This document shows positions 45,489-55,006 of a DNA stretch of 64,000 nt, in pieces. How positions within the stretch are numbered: the stretch's first letter is position 1; each line of letters starts with the position of its first letter. A program made the position numbers and the translations under genes. Under the pieces are notes generated by a model. That model did not search any database. It had not been told where the DNA came from and saw only the letters and a program-made list of their open reading frames with translations. The DNA lies in contig NZ_BPRE01000005.1 in the NCBI RefSeq assembly GCF_022179765.1, positions 295,168 through 359,167 on the forward strand, written 5' to 3'. The stretch is from Methylorubrum suomiense. Lineage in GTDB: Bacteria > Pseudomonadota > Alphaproteobacteria > Rhizobiales > Beijerinckiaceae.

Positions 45489-46754
45489 GTGAACGCACTG
45501 CACACGTCCCTCGACCGCACGCTCGTTCCGGCCGGGTCGCTGTTGTTTTCCGCCGGTGAGCCGGGGGATGCCGCCTATTTGATCGTTGGCGGACGCCTCG
45601 AGGTGTTCCTCGCTCGCCCGGAAGGAGACATCGTTCTCGCCCATCGTGGTCCGGGCGAGATTGTCGGGGAAATGGCGATCCTCGATCGACGCCCCCGCTC
45701 GGCCTCGGTCCGGGCCTTGGAAGACAGCGCACTCGTCGCCGTCACCGAGCAGCAGCTGGCCCATCGCATCGCAGAAACCGATCCCATCCTGTGCATGTGC
45801 CTCGGGGTCGTGCTGGAGCGATACCGCGAGACCGTCGCTCTGCTCGAACAGATGAAGGGCGCGGCTTCGCCGATGCCTGTCCCGGCGTTACGTCCATCGG
45901 CGACCGACGGTGTTTTCGCCGCGGCCCTGAACACGCTCGTTCTCGAGCGCGAGATCCGATCCGGCGTCGCGGACGGGCAGTTCGAAATGCATTTCCAGCC
46001 GATCGTTCGCCTCGCCTCCCGGCGGCTGGCCGGCTTCGAGGCGCTCATGCGCTGGCGCCACCCGCAACGGGGACTCGTGCCGCCGAGCGCGTTCATTCCG
46101 GTGGCCGAATCGTCGGGGCTGATCGGCGATCTCACCGGCTTCGCGCTCGCCGAGGTCGGCCGGGTCCTGCCCGAGCTCATGCTGGGCGCGCTGCATAATC
46201 CGCGTCACATCGATGGTCCGCTGTTCCTCAGTGTGAACGTGTCGGGGCATGACCTCGCCGCGGCCTCGTTCCCTCAAATGATCGCCGATCTGATCTCGCA
46301 GACCGGCATCGCCCCGGGCAGCCTGAAGATCGAGGTGACCGAAAGTCTGCTCATGAAAGATCCCGAGCGGGCTGCGGAGGCGTTGGCAGGGTGTCGACGG
46401 GCGGGTCTCGGGGTCGCGATCGACGACTTCGGCACCGGCTATTCCAGCTTGAGTTACCTCAGCACCTTGCCCGTCACGACGCTCAAGATCGATCGCGCCT
46501 TCGTCCGGACCCTTCTGGTCGATCAGACCAGTCGGCGCATCGTTCAAACCGTTCTCCGCTTGGCCGATGAACTGGAGATCCCCGTGGTTGCCGAAGGCAT
46601 CGAGCATGCGGAGGAAGCCGACCTCCTCACCGAGATGGGCTGTGCTTTCGGCCAGGGCTACCTGTTCGGTCATCCCGCGCCGCTCGAGGCGGCCATCATG
46701 ACGATCCGTGAATGGAACGTCGTCGACCGCTCGCTTCAGGCGAAGGCTTCGTAA
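45489..46754 (+). CDS. Cyclic-nucleotide-binding EAL phosphodiesterase
   Basis: The 421-residue protein (GTG start) has a CAP-like cyclic-nucleotide-binding domain at residues ~10-110 (LLFSAGEPGDAAYLIVGGRLEV ... GEMAILDRRPRSASVRALE). An EAL domain follows at ~155-410 with the intact active site: GFEALMRW, VNVSGHD, KIEVTESLL, AIDDFGTGYSSLSYL, LKIDRAF and VAEGIEHAEE ... FGQGYLFGHP. It should break down cyclic di-GMP when cAMP or cGMP binds. The divergent cyclase gene is 175 bp away, so the pair may join two second-messenger systems. Confidence 0.93.
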   Translation: MNALHTSLDRTLVPAGSLLFSAGEPGDAAYLIVGGRLEVFLARPEGDIVLAHRGPGEIVGEMAILDRRPRSASVRALEDSALVAVTEQQLAHRIAETDPILCMCLGVVLERYRETVALLEQMKGAASPMPVPALRPSATDGVFAAALNTLVLEREIRSGVADGQFEMHFQPIVRLASRRLAGFEALMRWRHPQRGLVPPSAFIPVAESSGLIGDLTGFALAEVGRVLPELMLGALHNPRHIDGPLFLSVNVSGHDLAAASFPQMIADLISQTGIAPGSLKIEVTESLLMKDPERAAEALAGCRRAGLGVAIDDFGTGYSSLSYLSTLPVTTLKIDRAFVRTLLVDQTSRRIVQTVLRLADELEIPVVAEGIEHAEEADLLTEMGCAFGQGYLFGHPAPLEAAIMTIREWNVVDRSLQAKAS

Positions 46755-47472
46755 CCTGCCGGGGCACGAGCGGCATCGCCGCGATGGCTGCAAAAGCCGG
46801 TGTCGCCATTCGACGGAAATCGGCCCGATCGATGGAATCCATCGCTCAGTTCGCGCTGTTCGGCCCCCGCAGGACGACCAGCTGATTTCTGCCGCTGCTC
46901 GTGCACTTGGCCCGTCGAGTGTCACCGATTGACCAGCGCCCCGTTGAAGACAGCTGTATACTTCGTGGCGGCATTCGTCGTGACCGCGGGCGCGGCGGTA
47001 TCATACGACGATACCTATCCCGATCATGCGCCTCGACTCAGATCTGCCGGCACAGAAACATTTTCCACCACATCGCTGCGACCTAGCAATCAAGCAAATC
47101 GAACAAATATCAAATCGATTATATCGTCAAAGCAATTATTCGCAGCAAAACGGCGACCGGCAAATCTAGCTATCAAATTTCGTACCCACGAATATCGCTA
47201 ACCTGCAATATTGCGTAAAAATCAAGTAAATTGTAACTTATGCTATATTTTCGCAAGAAATTTAATCAATATCGATACATACTGATTATTGTATAATGTC
47301 TGCAGATTCCATTACATTGCCACCGGCAACGTCGAGTTGCACGCATAAAACGCATCGAATTTAATACAAACGGCCCGGATATCGATACGGCCAATTCTCT
47401 GACTGGCGCGATACGCATCCTTATACCTTTTTCTTATAGGCATGGCCTCGTCGCCTGTGCCGGGGCATCCTC
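46755..47472. other. AT-rich gap before the GGDEF gene
   Basis: About 720 bp. The part 47100-47420 is much richer in A+T than its surroundings and likely holds regulatory DNA of the GGDEF gene. A small possible gene is listed separately. No terminator or RNA gene was recognised. Confidence 0.35.
46929..47201 (+). CDS. Possible small exported protein (TTG start)
   Basis: A 90-codon frame from a TTG codon encodes a short hydrophilic start and then a signal-peptide-like hydrophobic segment (TAVYFVAAFVVTAGAAVS), followed by a polar, basic tail. There is no similarity I recognise and no clear Shine-Dalgarno sequence. It may be real or a chance frame. Confidence 0.3.
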   Translation: MTSAPLKTAVYFVAAFVVTAGAAVSYDDTYPDHAPRLRSAGTETFSTTSLRPSNQANRTNIKSIISSKQLFAAKRRPANLAIKFRTHEYR

Positions 47473-48942
47473 GTGATCAGTGAGCGAACCATGGTGGACC
47501 CTCAGCGCGAGGCATTGCGCCAGACAGCCCTGATGGAACTCGCTCTGCTCGATACGCCACCCGAGCGCGAGTTCGATGCCCTTGCCAAGCTCGCACAACG
47601 CATGGCGGGCACCAGCATGTCCTCGATCACCCTGGTCGATGCGAAGCGCCAGTGGTTCAAGGCGCGCTGCGGGCCACTCGCTGCCGCGACGGCGCGAGCG
47701 CAGGCGTTCTGCCCGGTCGTCTTCGAGACCGAGCGGCCCCTCATCGTGGCCGATGCCAGGCTCGACCACCGCTTCGTGGCGAGCCCGTTCGTCATCGGCC
47801 GGCCGCATATCCGCTACTACGCCGGCGTTCCCATTCGCGTCCGTCGCGCCGATGGCGACATGGTCACGATTGGAACGCTGTGCGTCCTCGACGAGCGCGC
47901 GCGCGCGGAGAGCGACGACGATTTGGAAATACTCAAGGAGTTGGCCTGCGTCGCCGAAGCCCTCATCGAGGCCCGTGCCGCGGCCCTTCGCGCCGCCGAG
48001 TGCGCCGACGAACACCTTGTCACCGTAGAACGGTTGGAGCGTGAACGCCGTCAGTTCAAGCAGGCTGAACGAATGGCCGATATGGGATCGTACCGTTACG
48101 ATATCGAGAAGCAGGCGACGACTTGGTCCGACGGTGTCTTCACCATTCACGAACTGCCCGTCATCGGTGGCGTACCGACCCAGGACATCATGAATCACTT
48201 CCCGGAGCCTGATCGCTCCAAATTCATCGATGCCGTGATGCGCACCCTGGATACCGGCGAGCCCTTCGAGATGGAGGCGAACTTCATCACCGCCAAAGGC
48301 AATGCCCGACGCGTCCGATGCTCTTGCGAAATCGAACTGGCGAAGGGCAGACCCATCGCCCTGATCGGATTGATCCAAGACGTCACCGAGCAGCATGACT
48401 TGGAAGAACGTCTGCGGCACCAAGCTCGCACCGATGATCTGACGCAATTGGCCAACAGAGCGGAATTCCACCGCGTTCTCGACGCACGGTTACGTGAAAT
48501 ACATGCGCAGGAACGTGACGTCGTCGTGCTCTTGATCGACCTCGATGGATTCAAGGGCGTCAACGATGCCCTCGGGCATGCGGCGGGCGATGCGGTGCTC
48601 CGTCGTGTCGCCGATCGGTTGCGGGCTGCCTGCGACGCGCCGTGTCTTCCGGCAAGGCTGGGGGGTGACGAGTTTGCGGTGCTTGTACCCGCCTCGCTCG
48701 GCCGCGAGAAGGTGGATCGGCTCGTTCGCCGCCTTCTCCATGATCTCGAGATCGTCGCAAATGGCCAGGGGCACATTGCCCGAGTGACGGGGACCATTGG
48801 CATCGCCTGGTCAGACCCGGTCGCGCACGACCGTGACGTGCTCCTCCGTCAGGCCGATGCCGCTCTTTACGCCGCCAAGCGCCGTCGCAAGGGAACGGCG
48901 CAGACCTATCATGCCGCGATAGAACAGTCACAGGCGAGTTGA
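47473..48942 (+). CDS. GAF-PAS-GGDEF diguanylate cyclase
   Basis: The 489-residue protein has a GAF domain at ~10-170 (LLDTPPEREFDALAKLAQRMAGTSMSSITLVDAKRQWFKA), a PAS-like domain at ~195-310 (ERMADMGSYRYDIEKQATTWSDGVFTIHELP) and a GGDEF domain at ~320-480 (DDLTQLANRAEF, DLDGFKGVNDALGHAAGD, RLGGDEFAVLV, ADAALYAAKRRRKG). The active-site GGDEF is intact. The RxxD inhibition site that normally lies five residues before GGDEF is not present (DAPC instead), so product feedback is probably weak. It should make cyclic di-GMP. No membrane segment is seen, so it is cytosolic. The start may be the Met six codons on. Confidence 0.93.
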   Translation: MISERTMVDPQREALRQTALMELALLDTPPEREFDALAKLAQRMAGTSMSSITLVDAKRQWFKARCGPLAAATARAQAFCPVVFETERPLIVADARLDHRFVASPFVIGRPHIRYYAGVPIRVRRADGDMVTIGTLCVLDERARAESDDDLEILKELACVAEALIEARAAALRAAECADEHLVTVERLERERRQFKQAERMADMGSYRYDIEKQATTWSDGVFTIHELPVIGGVPTQDIMNHFPEPDRSKFIDAVMRTLDTGEPFEMEANFITAKGNARRVRCSCEIELAKGRPIALIGLIQDVTEQHDLEERLRHQARTDDLTQLANRAEFHRVLDARLREIHAQERDVVVLLIDLDGFKGVNDALGHAAGDAVLRRVADRLRAACDAPCLPARLGGDEFAVLVPASLGREKVDRLVRRLLHDLEIVANGQGHIARVTGTIGIAWSDPVAHDRDVLLRQADAALYAAKRRRKGTAQTYHAAIEQSQAS

Positions 48943-49432
48943 ACGCGTACGCTCACGCTCGATACGCCTTCACTTCGGCCAATTAGTCGATCGAGACGAC
49001 AATATAGGCGTCCAATTTCTTAGAATGGCATCAGAGGAGCGCTCACGCCCTCAGCCTGCCACGGCCCGAATGCGCGACTCGGAGCGGACGGGTTAGGCCC
49101 AGCCCCCCGATCGACACGGCCGTCGCCTGAATCGTACGCCTCGGCCGGCCCTGCGCTCGGCGTTTTGCTGGCGAGTGGACTGCACCGGAGCGCGCTCGCC
49201 CTTTGCCCGCGCTCGCCCCCCCGCCGGGGCATACCCACGAACAGCCGCGGAATGGGCCGCTCGCAGGCGCGCGTCGGCCGACGATGGCGAGCCAATCATC
49301 AAGACGTTCGGTTTGTCGGCAGAGCATGCCCGATCCCAGTTCATTCTGCTCAAAAAACTCACAGTTACTCAGTTTACGAATTTTTAATCAGCAAATTTAT
49401 ATAAACCAAAGTATCAATCAGGGCCATCATAG
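48943..49432. other. Gap between GGDEF and chemoreceptor-like genes
   Basis: About 490 bp. The GC-rich middle part has open frames on the minus strand with no known motif. The last 80 bp are AT-rich and contain the probable promoter of the chemoreceptor-like gene. Confidence 0.3.
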
Positions 49433-50488
49433 ATGACTCAGGCTACAAAGAGCTACCAAGCGACGGGCCTTAACGCTGTCGTTGGTGCCTCGACCGCATC
49501 CCTTAAGGCGAGCACGCTCAGCAGCCTCAGCGGCATCAACACCATTACCCAGCGGATGCGCCTTCTTGCCCTGAATGCGCTCATCGAGGCTTCACACGCC
49601 GGGGTGCACGGCGCTGGCTTCTCGGTGGTGGCTCAAGAGGTCCGCAACGTCTCGGGCGAGATCGAACAGCTGGCCACTGCGCTGGCCACCAATCTGGGGA
49701 GCGGCGTCGATACCCTGACCGAGGCGGTGGGACGGCTCGCCGCCGAGGCGCGGTCGGAGCGCTGCGTCGATCTCGCCCTCAATGCCATCGAGATCATCGA
49801 CCGCAACCTCTACGAGCGCACCTGCGACGTGCGCTGGTGGGCCACCGACGCCGCCGTGGTCGATTGCGCCGCCGACCCGACCGAGGACGCTCGGGCCCAT
49901 GCGAGCCACCGGCTCGGCGTCATCCTCTCCTCCTACACGGTGTATCTCGATCTCTGGCTGTGCAGCCTCGATGGTCGGGTGATCGCCAACGGGCGCCCCG
50001 ACCGCTTCCACGTGCGCGACCGCGACGTTCGGGCGGAGCCCTGGTTCGAGCGGGCGCGGCGCCTTGCCTCCGGCGACGAGTTCGCGGTGGCCGATGTCGG
50101 ACGTTGTGCCGGCCTCAACGGCGCGCAGACCGCCACCTACGCGGCTTCGGTACGCGAGAACGGCGAGGCGTCGGGGCGCCCCCTCGGCTACCTCGCGATC
50201 CATTTCGACTGGGAGCCGCAGGCGCGGGCCGTGGTCGAGGGCGTGCGCCTCGCCGCCGACGAGCGCACCCGCAGCCGCGTCCTGCTCCTCGACGCCGAGA
50301 ACCGGGTGATTGCCTGCTCGAAGGGCAAGGGCATCCTGTCGGAGCGCTACCCGCTGCGCACGGACGGTGCGGCGCAGGGCACCTATGTCGATGCGGGTGG
50401 GCGGCTCGTCGCCTTCCACGCCACGCCCGGCTACGAGACCTATCGCGGCCTTGGCTGGCGGGGCGTCATCGAGCAGGAGCCGAACTGA
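49433..50488 (+). CDS. Soluble chemoreceptor-like protein with N-terminal signalling tip
   Basis: This 351-residue protein has no membrane segment. Residues ~30-90 resemble the hairpin tip of methyl-accepting proteins (INTITQRMRLLALNALIEASHAGVHGAGFSVVAQEVRNVS), the part that binds CheA and CheW. From ~115 to the end it has a Cache-like sensor domain (IIDRNLYERTCDVRWWATDAAVVDCAAD ... YLDLWLCSLDGRVIANGRPDRFHVRDRDVRAEPWFERA). This is the reverse of the usual order, where the sensor is N-terminal. The hairpin is short, with few heptads, so methylation sites may be absent. It may be a cytosolic input to chemotaxis or another CheA-type pathway. Confidence 0.85.
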   Translation: MTQATKSYQATGLNAVVGASTASLKASTLSSLSGINTITQRMRLLALNALIEASHAGVHGAGFSVVAQEVRNVSGEIEQLATALATNLGSGVDTLTEAVGRLAAEARSERCVDLALNAIEIIDRNLYERTCDVRWWATDAAVVDCAADPTEDARAHASHRLGVILSSYTVYLDLWLCSLDGRVIANGRPDRFHVRDRDVRAEPWFERARRLASGDEFAVADVGRCAGLNGAQTATYAASVRENGEASGRPLGYLAIHFDWEPQARAVVEGVRLAADERTRSRVLLLDAENRVIACSKGKGILSERYPLRTDGAAQGTYVDAGGRLVAFHATPGYETYRGLGWRGVIEQEPN

Positions 50489-50719
50489 GGCAGCCGGAAT
50501 CCGCGATCAGTGGCCCGATTGATCTGGACCCGCCACGGCGGACCCGGCGAGGGCCCGAGACGGATCCGGATCAAGCCGCCGGCGGCATCGCTGACATCGA
50601 GACGATGAAAGCCGCCTCGGCGAGGGTGGCCGAGAGCATGCGAGCGTTCGGGATCGACCCGTTGAGCGCCGTGAACGTCGCGTGCTCCCTACCAGACTGC
50701 CCGAACAGGGCCTCCCGGC

Positions 50720-50929
50720 CTATCGCAGGGTCGGCGATTCTCCGGGCTTCAAATGGGGATCCTTCCCATCGGGGCCGGTCAGGGCGACGTGATCGTTCAA
50801 GCGTCCCAGATGTTCGAAGACGTGCTCGAAGGCGTTCAGGACGGCCTGCTCGAACGCGCCGTCGTTCTTCCCCTGTGCGTCCCTGAGGGCACTCAGCAAG
50901 GCACGGTGCTTTTCGGTATCCTCGGACAT
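50720..50929 (-). CDS. Small hypothetical protein
   Basis: The 69-residue protein MSEDTEKHRALLSALRDAQGK ... ends HLKPGESPTLR. It is helical and acidic, with no membrane part. A strong GGAGG lies seven bases before the ATG, so it is probably translated. I know no family. A longer frame upstream has no good start. Confidence 0.6.
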   Translation of the reverse strand: MSEDTEKHRALLSALRDAQGKNDGAFEQAVLNAFEHVFEHLGRLNDHVALTGPDGKDPHLKPGESPTLR

Positions 50930-51128
50930 GTCATCCTCCCGACCGGCATGAGCGCCAGCCCGGCAAGCCAATCTCCATGACCCACCCTGGTTCCTGCGCA
51001 TCCTTGATGACGGATCCAGCGCCCGCGCCGTTGCGGCGTCGGGATCGAGGCACGATGGTGCGCCGCGCTCATCCCGCGCCCCCTCCCCTCGGCGGTCGGG
51101 AAGCGGGCAGCCCCGCCACGCTGACGTC

Positions 51129-52700
51129 ATGGCCGTCCACCTGATGCGGGGATCGCTGCCCATGTCGAACCGAATCCAATCGGCCATCCGCGCTGCCGCC
51201 GAGATGGGCGTCGGTCTGCTGGCGGCCTGCAATCGGCTGCGCTTGCCGGGAACGCGGAACCCCTTCGTGGTCGGTGTCCACGAACCGATGCGCGAAGAGC
51301 TGACCCTGGAGAACCTGCCCGTCACCGGGGTGATCCCGCCGGGCCTCGACGGTCTCTATCTCAAGATGGGGGCCAATCCCGTCCGCCCGGCGATGCGGGG
51401 CCACGACTGGTTCCTCGGCGATGGCATGGTGCACGGTCTGGCAATCGAGGGCGGCAGGGCGCTGTGGTACCGCAACCGCTGGATCGCCTCCCGCACGGCC
51501 GCGGCGGCGCTCAAGCGACCCGCCGCGCCCGGACCGCGGCGGGGTGGCAACGACACCGTCAACACCAATGTCGTCGAGATCGGCGGCCGGATCTTCGCAG
51601 TCGTCGAGGCGGGCAGCTTCCCCGTCGAACTGTCGCGAACCCTGGAGGAGCAGCGCTACAACCCGCTCGAGGGGACGCTCGCCGGATCGTTCACCGGGCA
51701 TCCGCATCGTGACCCGCTGACCGGAGAGACGCACGCCATCGCCTATGACGGTCGCATCTGGGACCGCGTCCGCCACGTCGTCGTCGCACCGACCGGGCAG
51801 GTCGTGCGGGACATGCCGATCGCGGTCGAGCATGGCCCCTGCGTCCACGATTGCGCGATCACGGCGCGCTTCGTCATCGTGCTCGATCTGCCGGTGACGT
51901 TCTCGCTCAAGGCCGTCCTGGCCGGCTACCGTTTCCCGTTCCGCTGGAACACGGACCACAAGGCCCGGGTGGGCCTTCTTCCCAGGCAGGGCGCGAGCGC
52001 CGACATCCTCTGGTGCGAGGTCGCGTCATGCTTCGTGTTCCACGTCGCCAACGCCTACGACGACGCGGATGGGCGGGTGATCCTCGACGTCATCGCCTAC
52101 GAAACGGTGTTTGCCTCGGCCGAGGGCGGCCTCGACACCCCAGGAAAGCTCGAACGCTGGACGCTCGATGCGGCGACGCGGCGCGTCGAACGGCGGGTGC
52201 TGGATTCCGCGGCCCAGGAATTCCCGCGCATCGATGAGCGGTTGTTCGGCCAGCATCACCGCTACCTCTACACGGTCAGCGTCCCGGAAGACGGCAACAC
52301 GCAACTTGCCGGCGCGACGCAGATCTACAAGCACGACCTGGAAACGGGCGAGCGGCAGGTCCACGCGTTCGGTGCCGACCGCATCCCAGGGGAGTTCGTC
52401 TTCGTGCCGGCGCGTCCCGGGGCCGGCGAGGACGAGGGCTGGCTCGTCGGTCTCGTGATCGACACCGCGCACCACACGACCGACTTCGTCATCCTCGACG
52501 CGCGATCGTTCGCAGAACCGCCCATCGCCCGTATCCGCCTCGGCCACCGGATCCCGCCGGGCTTCCACGGCAACTGGTTTCCGACACAGGGTGCGGGCGA
52601 CACGGGGGCGCATAACGCCCCTGGGGACGGCCCCGATGGGGCGTCGCGACGCTCCGCTGTCGCTCCCGCGATCGGCCCGGCGATCCCGCCCGGTGTCTAG
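51129..52700 (+). CDS. Carotenoid/stilbene cleavage oxygenase (RPE65 family)
   Basis: The 523-residue protein matches carotenoid cleavage dioxygenases. It starts with the PVTGVIPPGLDGLYLKMGANPV stretch and has the four iron-binding His spread along the propeller in FTGHPHRD, VHDCAIT, FHVANAYDD and GFHGNWFP. It cleaves a double bond of carotenoids, apocarotenoids or stilbenes such as lignostilbenes with O2. Which is not clear; no carotenoid genes lie in the window. The start may also be MSNRIQ, 11 codons on. Confidence 0.92.
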   Translation: MAVHLMRGSLPMSNRIQSAIRAAAEMGVGLLAACNRLRLPGTRNPFVVGVHEPMREELTLENLPVTGVIPPGLDGLYLKMGANPVRPAMRGHDWFLGDGMVHGLAIEGGRALWYRNRWIASRTAAAALKRPAAPGPRRGGNDTVNTNVVEIGGRIFAVVEAGSFPVELSRTLEEQRYNPLEGTLAGSFTGHPHRDPLTGETHAIAYDGRIWDRVRHVVVAPTGQVVRDMPIAVEHGPCVHDCAITARFVIVLDLPVTFSLKAVLAGYRFPFRWNTDHKARVGLLPRQGASADILWCEVASCFVFHVANAYDDADGRVILDVIAYETVFASAEGGLDTPGKLERWTLDAATRRVERRVLDSAAQEFPRIDERLFGQHHRYLYTVSVPEDGNTQLAGATQIYKHDLETGERQVHAFGADRIPGEFVFVPARPGAGEDEGWLVGLVIDTAHHTTDFVILDARSFAEPPIARIRLGHRIPPGFHGNWFPTQGAGDTGAHNAPGDGPDGASRRSAVAPAIGPAIPPGV

Positions 52701-52976
52701 GCCGGGCGCCTGACTGTCTCGGCAGATCCGTGATGCGGCGGGCCTGGACTCGACCGACACGCCCGGGCGCTCGCTCGAACCCTGACCGCACCGGGCAGCG
52801 TCGGCCGGACCGGACATCATCCCGTGACCATCACCCACGGCCGGGCGGCGACCGCACGGCGCGTCGCCACCAAGCTCGGTAGGCCGATTCCGCCTCGACG
52901 TCTCGTTCGACGAGAAGCTTCTCCTCGCCGCAGGATTCTCGGACGCGCTCGCTCCAGCGTCCCATTCGAAACGCGG

Positions 52977-53009
52977 AAGGACGGGACGGGGTGATCCCGT
53001 CCCGTCCTT
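52977..53009 (-). terminator. Terminator of the actP operon
   Basis: A perfect 14-bp inverted repeat (AAGGACGGGACGGG and its complement) with a 5-nt loop lies 19 bp beyond the actP stop codon on the minus strand. The T-run is weak, but the stem is very stable. Confidence 0.75.
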
Positions 53010-53027
53010 CTCGGATCCGATCCAGGA

Positions 53028-54596
53028 TCAGCGTTCGGGGCAGACCGCTCCCGCGGCCCCGAACATGATCCGCCGCCGCATCTCCCGGAAGCTGCTCTCC
53101 GCACCCTGTTCCTGGGTGACGAGCGAGACGGCGATGGCGACGAGGAAGGACAGCGGCATGCTGATGAGAGCCGGGTTCTTCATCGGGACAAACCACCACT
53201 CTTGGGAGACCGCGGCGAGGCTCCGGCCGAGCACGTCCACCTGAACCGTCGGGGAGAGGCAGATCAGCAGGAGGGACGAGAAGGTGCCGACCAGGATGCT
53301 CGCGACCGCGGCCGACGTCGTGAAGCGCTTCCACACGATGGAGAGCAGGAGCGCGGGGAAGTTCGCCGCCGCGGCGACGGCGAAGGCCAGTCCGGCCATG
53401 AAGGCGACGTTCTGACCTTCGAACACGATGCCGAGGGACACCGCCAGGACGGCAATAGCGACGGTGGCGATCCGGGCGACGGTGAGCTGTTCGCGCTCCG
53501 GCGCATCGCCGTTGCGCACCACGTTGACCCAGAGGTCGTGGCAGACCGTGGCAACCCCGGAGAGGGTCAGCCCGGCGACGACCGCGAGCATCGTCGCGAA
53601 GGCGACCGCGCAGATGAAGCCGAAGAAGCCGTTGCCGCCGACCGTGAGGGCGAGGAGCGGGGCCGCCATGTTGCCGCCGCCGCCGGCCTTGATCACGGCC
53701 TCCGGCCCGACGAGGACCATGGCGCCGAAGCCGATCACGAAGACGAGCAGGTGGAACGAGCCGATGATGCCGGTGGCGTAGAGGATCGACATCCGCGCCT
53801 CCTTGACGTCCGGGACCGTGAAGGCGCGCATCAGGATGTGCGGAAGCGCCGCCGTCCCGAACATCAGTCCCACACCCAGCGAGATCGCATCCCACCCGCT
53901 GCCGGCGACCTTGGAGCCGGGCTGCAGCACGCGCTCGCCGTATTTGTCGGCCGCCGCCGCGAAGAGGCGCAGGGGATTCATGTCAAAATGGACCAGCACG
54001 AGGAGTGCCAGGACGAGCCCCCCGAGGGAGAGGAGGACGGCCTTGATGACCTGGACCCAGGTCGTCGCCAGCATGCCGCCGAAGATCACGTAGATCAGCA
54101 TCGCCGTTCCGACCACGATGACCGACGCCGTATAGGGCATGCCGAAGAGAAGTTTGATCAGCGAGCCCGTCGCGACCATTTGGGCGATCAAGTACAGAAG
54201 GATCACGGTCAGCGTGCCGATGGCGGCGGCCACGCGCACGGGCCGTTGACGCAGGCGGTAGGCGACCACGTCAGCGAAGGTGAATTTACCCAGATTGCGC
54301 AGTGGTTCGACGATCAGGAACGAGATGATCGGCCAGCCGACCAGGAAGCCGATGGAGTAGATCAAGCCGTCGAAGCCGTTCGACGTGATGATGCCGGCGA
54401 TCCCCAGAAGCGCGGCCGCGCTGAGGAAATCGCCCGCGAGGGCCCAGCCGTTCTGCCAGGCCGTGATCTCGCCGCCCGCGGCGAAGAACTGGTCCGTGGT
54501 GCGCGTCCTCCGCGCCGCCCAGTAGGTGATGCCGAGCGTCAGCGCCATGAAGACGAAGAAGAAGGTGACCGCCAGGGGGTTGTTCGCTGCCTGCAT
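53028..54596 (-). CDS. actP: Sodium:solute (acetate/monocarboxylate) symporter, ActP type
   Basis: The 522-residue protein (start MQAANNPLAVTFFFVFM, with a GAGGAGAG ribosome site upstream) has about 13 membrane helices. It shows the sodium:solute symporter pattern (TDQFFAAGGEITAWQNGWALAGDFLSAAALLGIAGII ... FGTAALPHILMRAFTVPDVKEAR ... ATVCHDLWVN). ActP and its relatives take up acetate and other small carboxylates. The DUF485 gene lies 10 bp upstream, the usual partner. A nitrilase gene, which could make a carboxylate, lies upstream on the same strand. Confidence 0.94.
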   Translation of the reverse strand: MQAANNPLAVTFFFVFMALTLGITYWAARRTRTTDQFFAAGGEITAWQNGWALAGDFLSAAALLGIAGIITSNGFDGLIYSIGFLVGWPIISFLIVEPLRNLGKFTFADVVAYRLRQRPVRVAAAIGTLTVILLYLIAQMVATGSLIKLLFGMPYTASVIVVGTAMLIYVIFGGMLATTWVQVIKAVLLSLGGLVLALLVLVHFDMNPLRLFAAAADKYGERVLQPGSKVAGSGWDAISLGVGLMFGTAALPHILMRAFTVPDVKEARMSILYATGIIGSFHLLVFVIGFGAMVLVGPEAVIKAGGGGNMAAPLLALTVGGNGFFGFICAVAFATMLAVVAGLTLSGVATVCHDLWVNVVRNGDAPEREQLTVARIATVAIAVLAVSLGIVFEGQNVAFMAGLAFAVAAAANFPALLLSIVWKRFTTSAAVASILVGTFSSLLLICLSPTVQVDVLGRSLAAVSQEWWFVPMKNPALISMPLSFLVAIAVSLVTQEQGAESSFREMRRRIMFGAAGAVCPER

Positions 54597-54606
54597 GGTT
54601 CTCTCC

Positions 54607-54903
54607 TCAGCCAATGATGCGGCGCACGGCCGGGTCGTAGAACCGGTTTGCCCAGACGACGTAGACAAGACAGAGAAGGAACGATCCGACGATCACGCTG
54701 GCACCGAGCAGGATGCACAGCGACAATCCCGGGGCGAGGATCGTCCCCATCAGCGGCTTCGCGAAAGCGAACATCGACATGAAGCCGAAATACATCGCGA
54801 TCATCACGGCACTCAGCGAGATTGCAACGCGCGATTTGTTTCGAGAGATCGCCTCGAATTCCGAGACATCGTCGCGAACGTCTATCTTGTCCGGTGAAAG
54901 CAT
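54607..54903 (-). CDS. DUF485 membrane protein, symporter partner
   Basis: The 98-residue protein (start MLSPDKIDVRDDVSEFEAI) has two membrane helices (VAISLSAVMIAMYFGFMSMFAFA and LSLCILLGASVIVGSFLLCLVYVVWANRFYDP). The closing ANRFYDP segment is the DUF485/YjcH signature. Its gene lies 10 bp before actP, as yjcH-actP in E. coli. It is thought to act with the symporter. Confidence 0.92.
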   Translation of the reverse strand: MLSPDKIDVRDDVSEFEAISRNKSRVAISLSAVMIAMYFGFMSMFAFAKPLMGTILAPGLSLCILLGASVIVGSFLLCLVYVVWANRFYDPAVRRIIG

Positions 54904-55006
54904 GCTGCGCCTCCGATCGAGGTGGTGTGAATGAGCGAGATATCTTGGTGAGACCGGCATTCCCGAAATCGGTGCGGCCCGCCCCGGGGACGGGCCGCGC
55001 GATTCT

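Noticed and set aside
48943..49432. Minus-strand frames between the GGDEF and chemoreceptor-like genes
   Set aside because: Arg/Ala/Gly-rich shadows with no motif.
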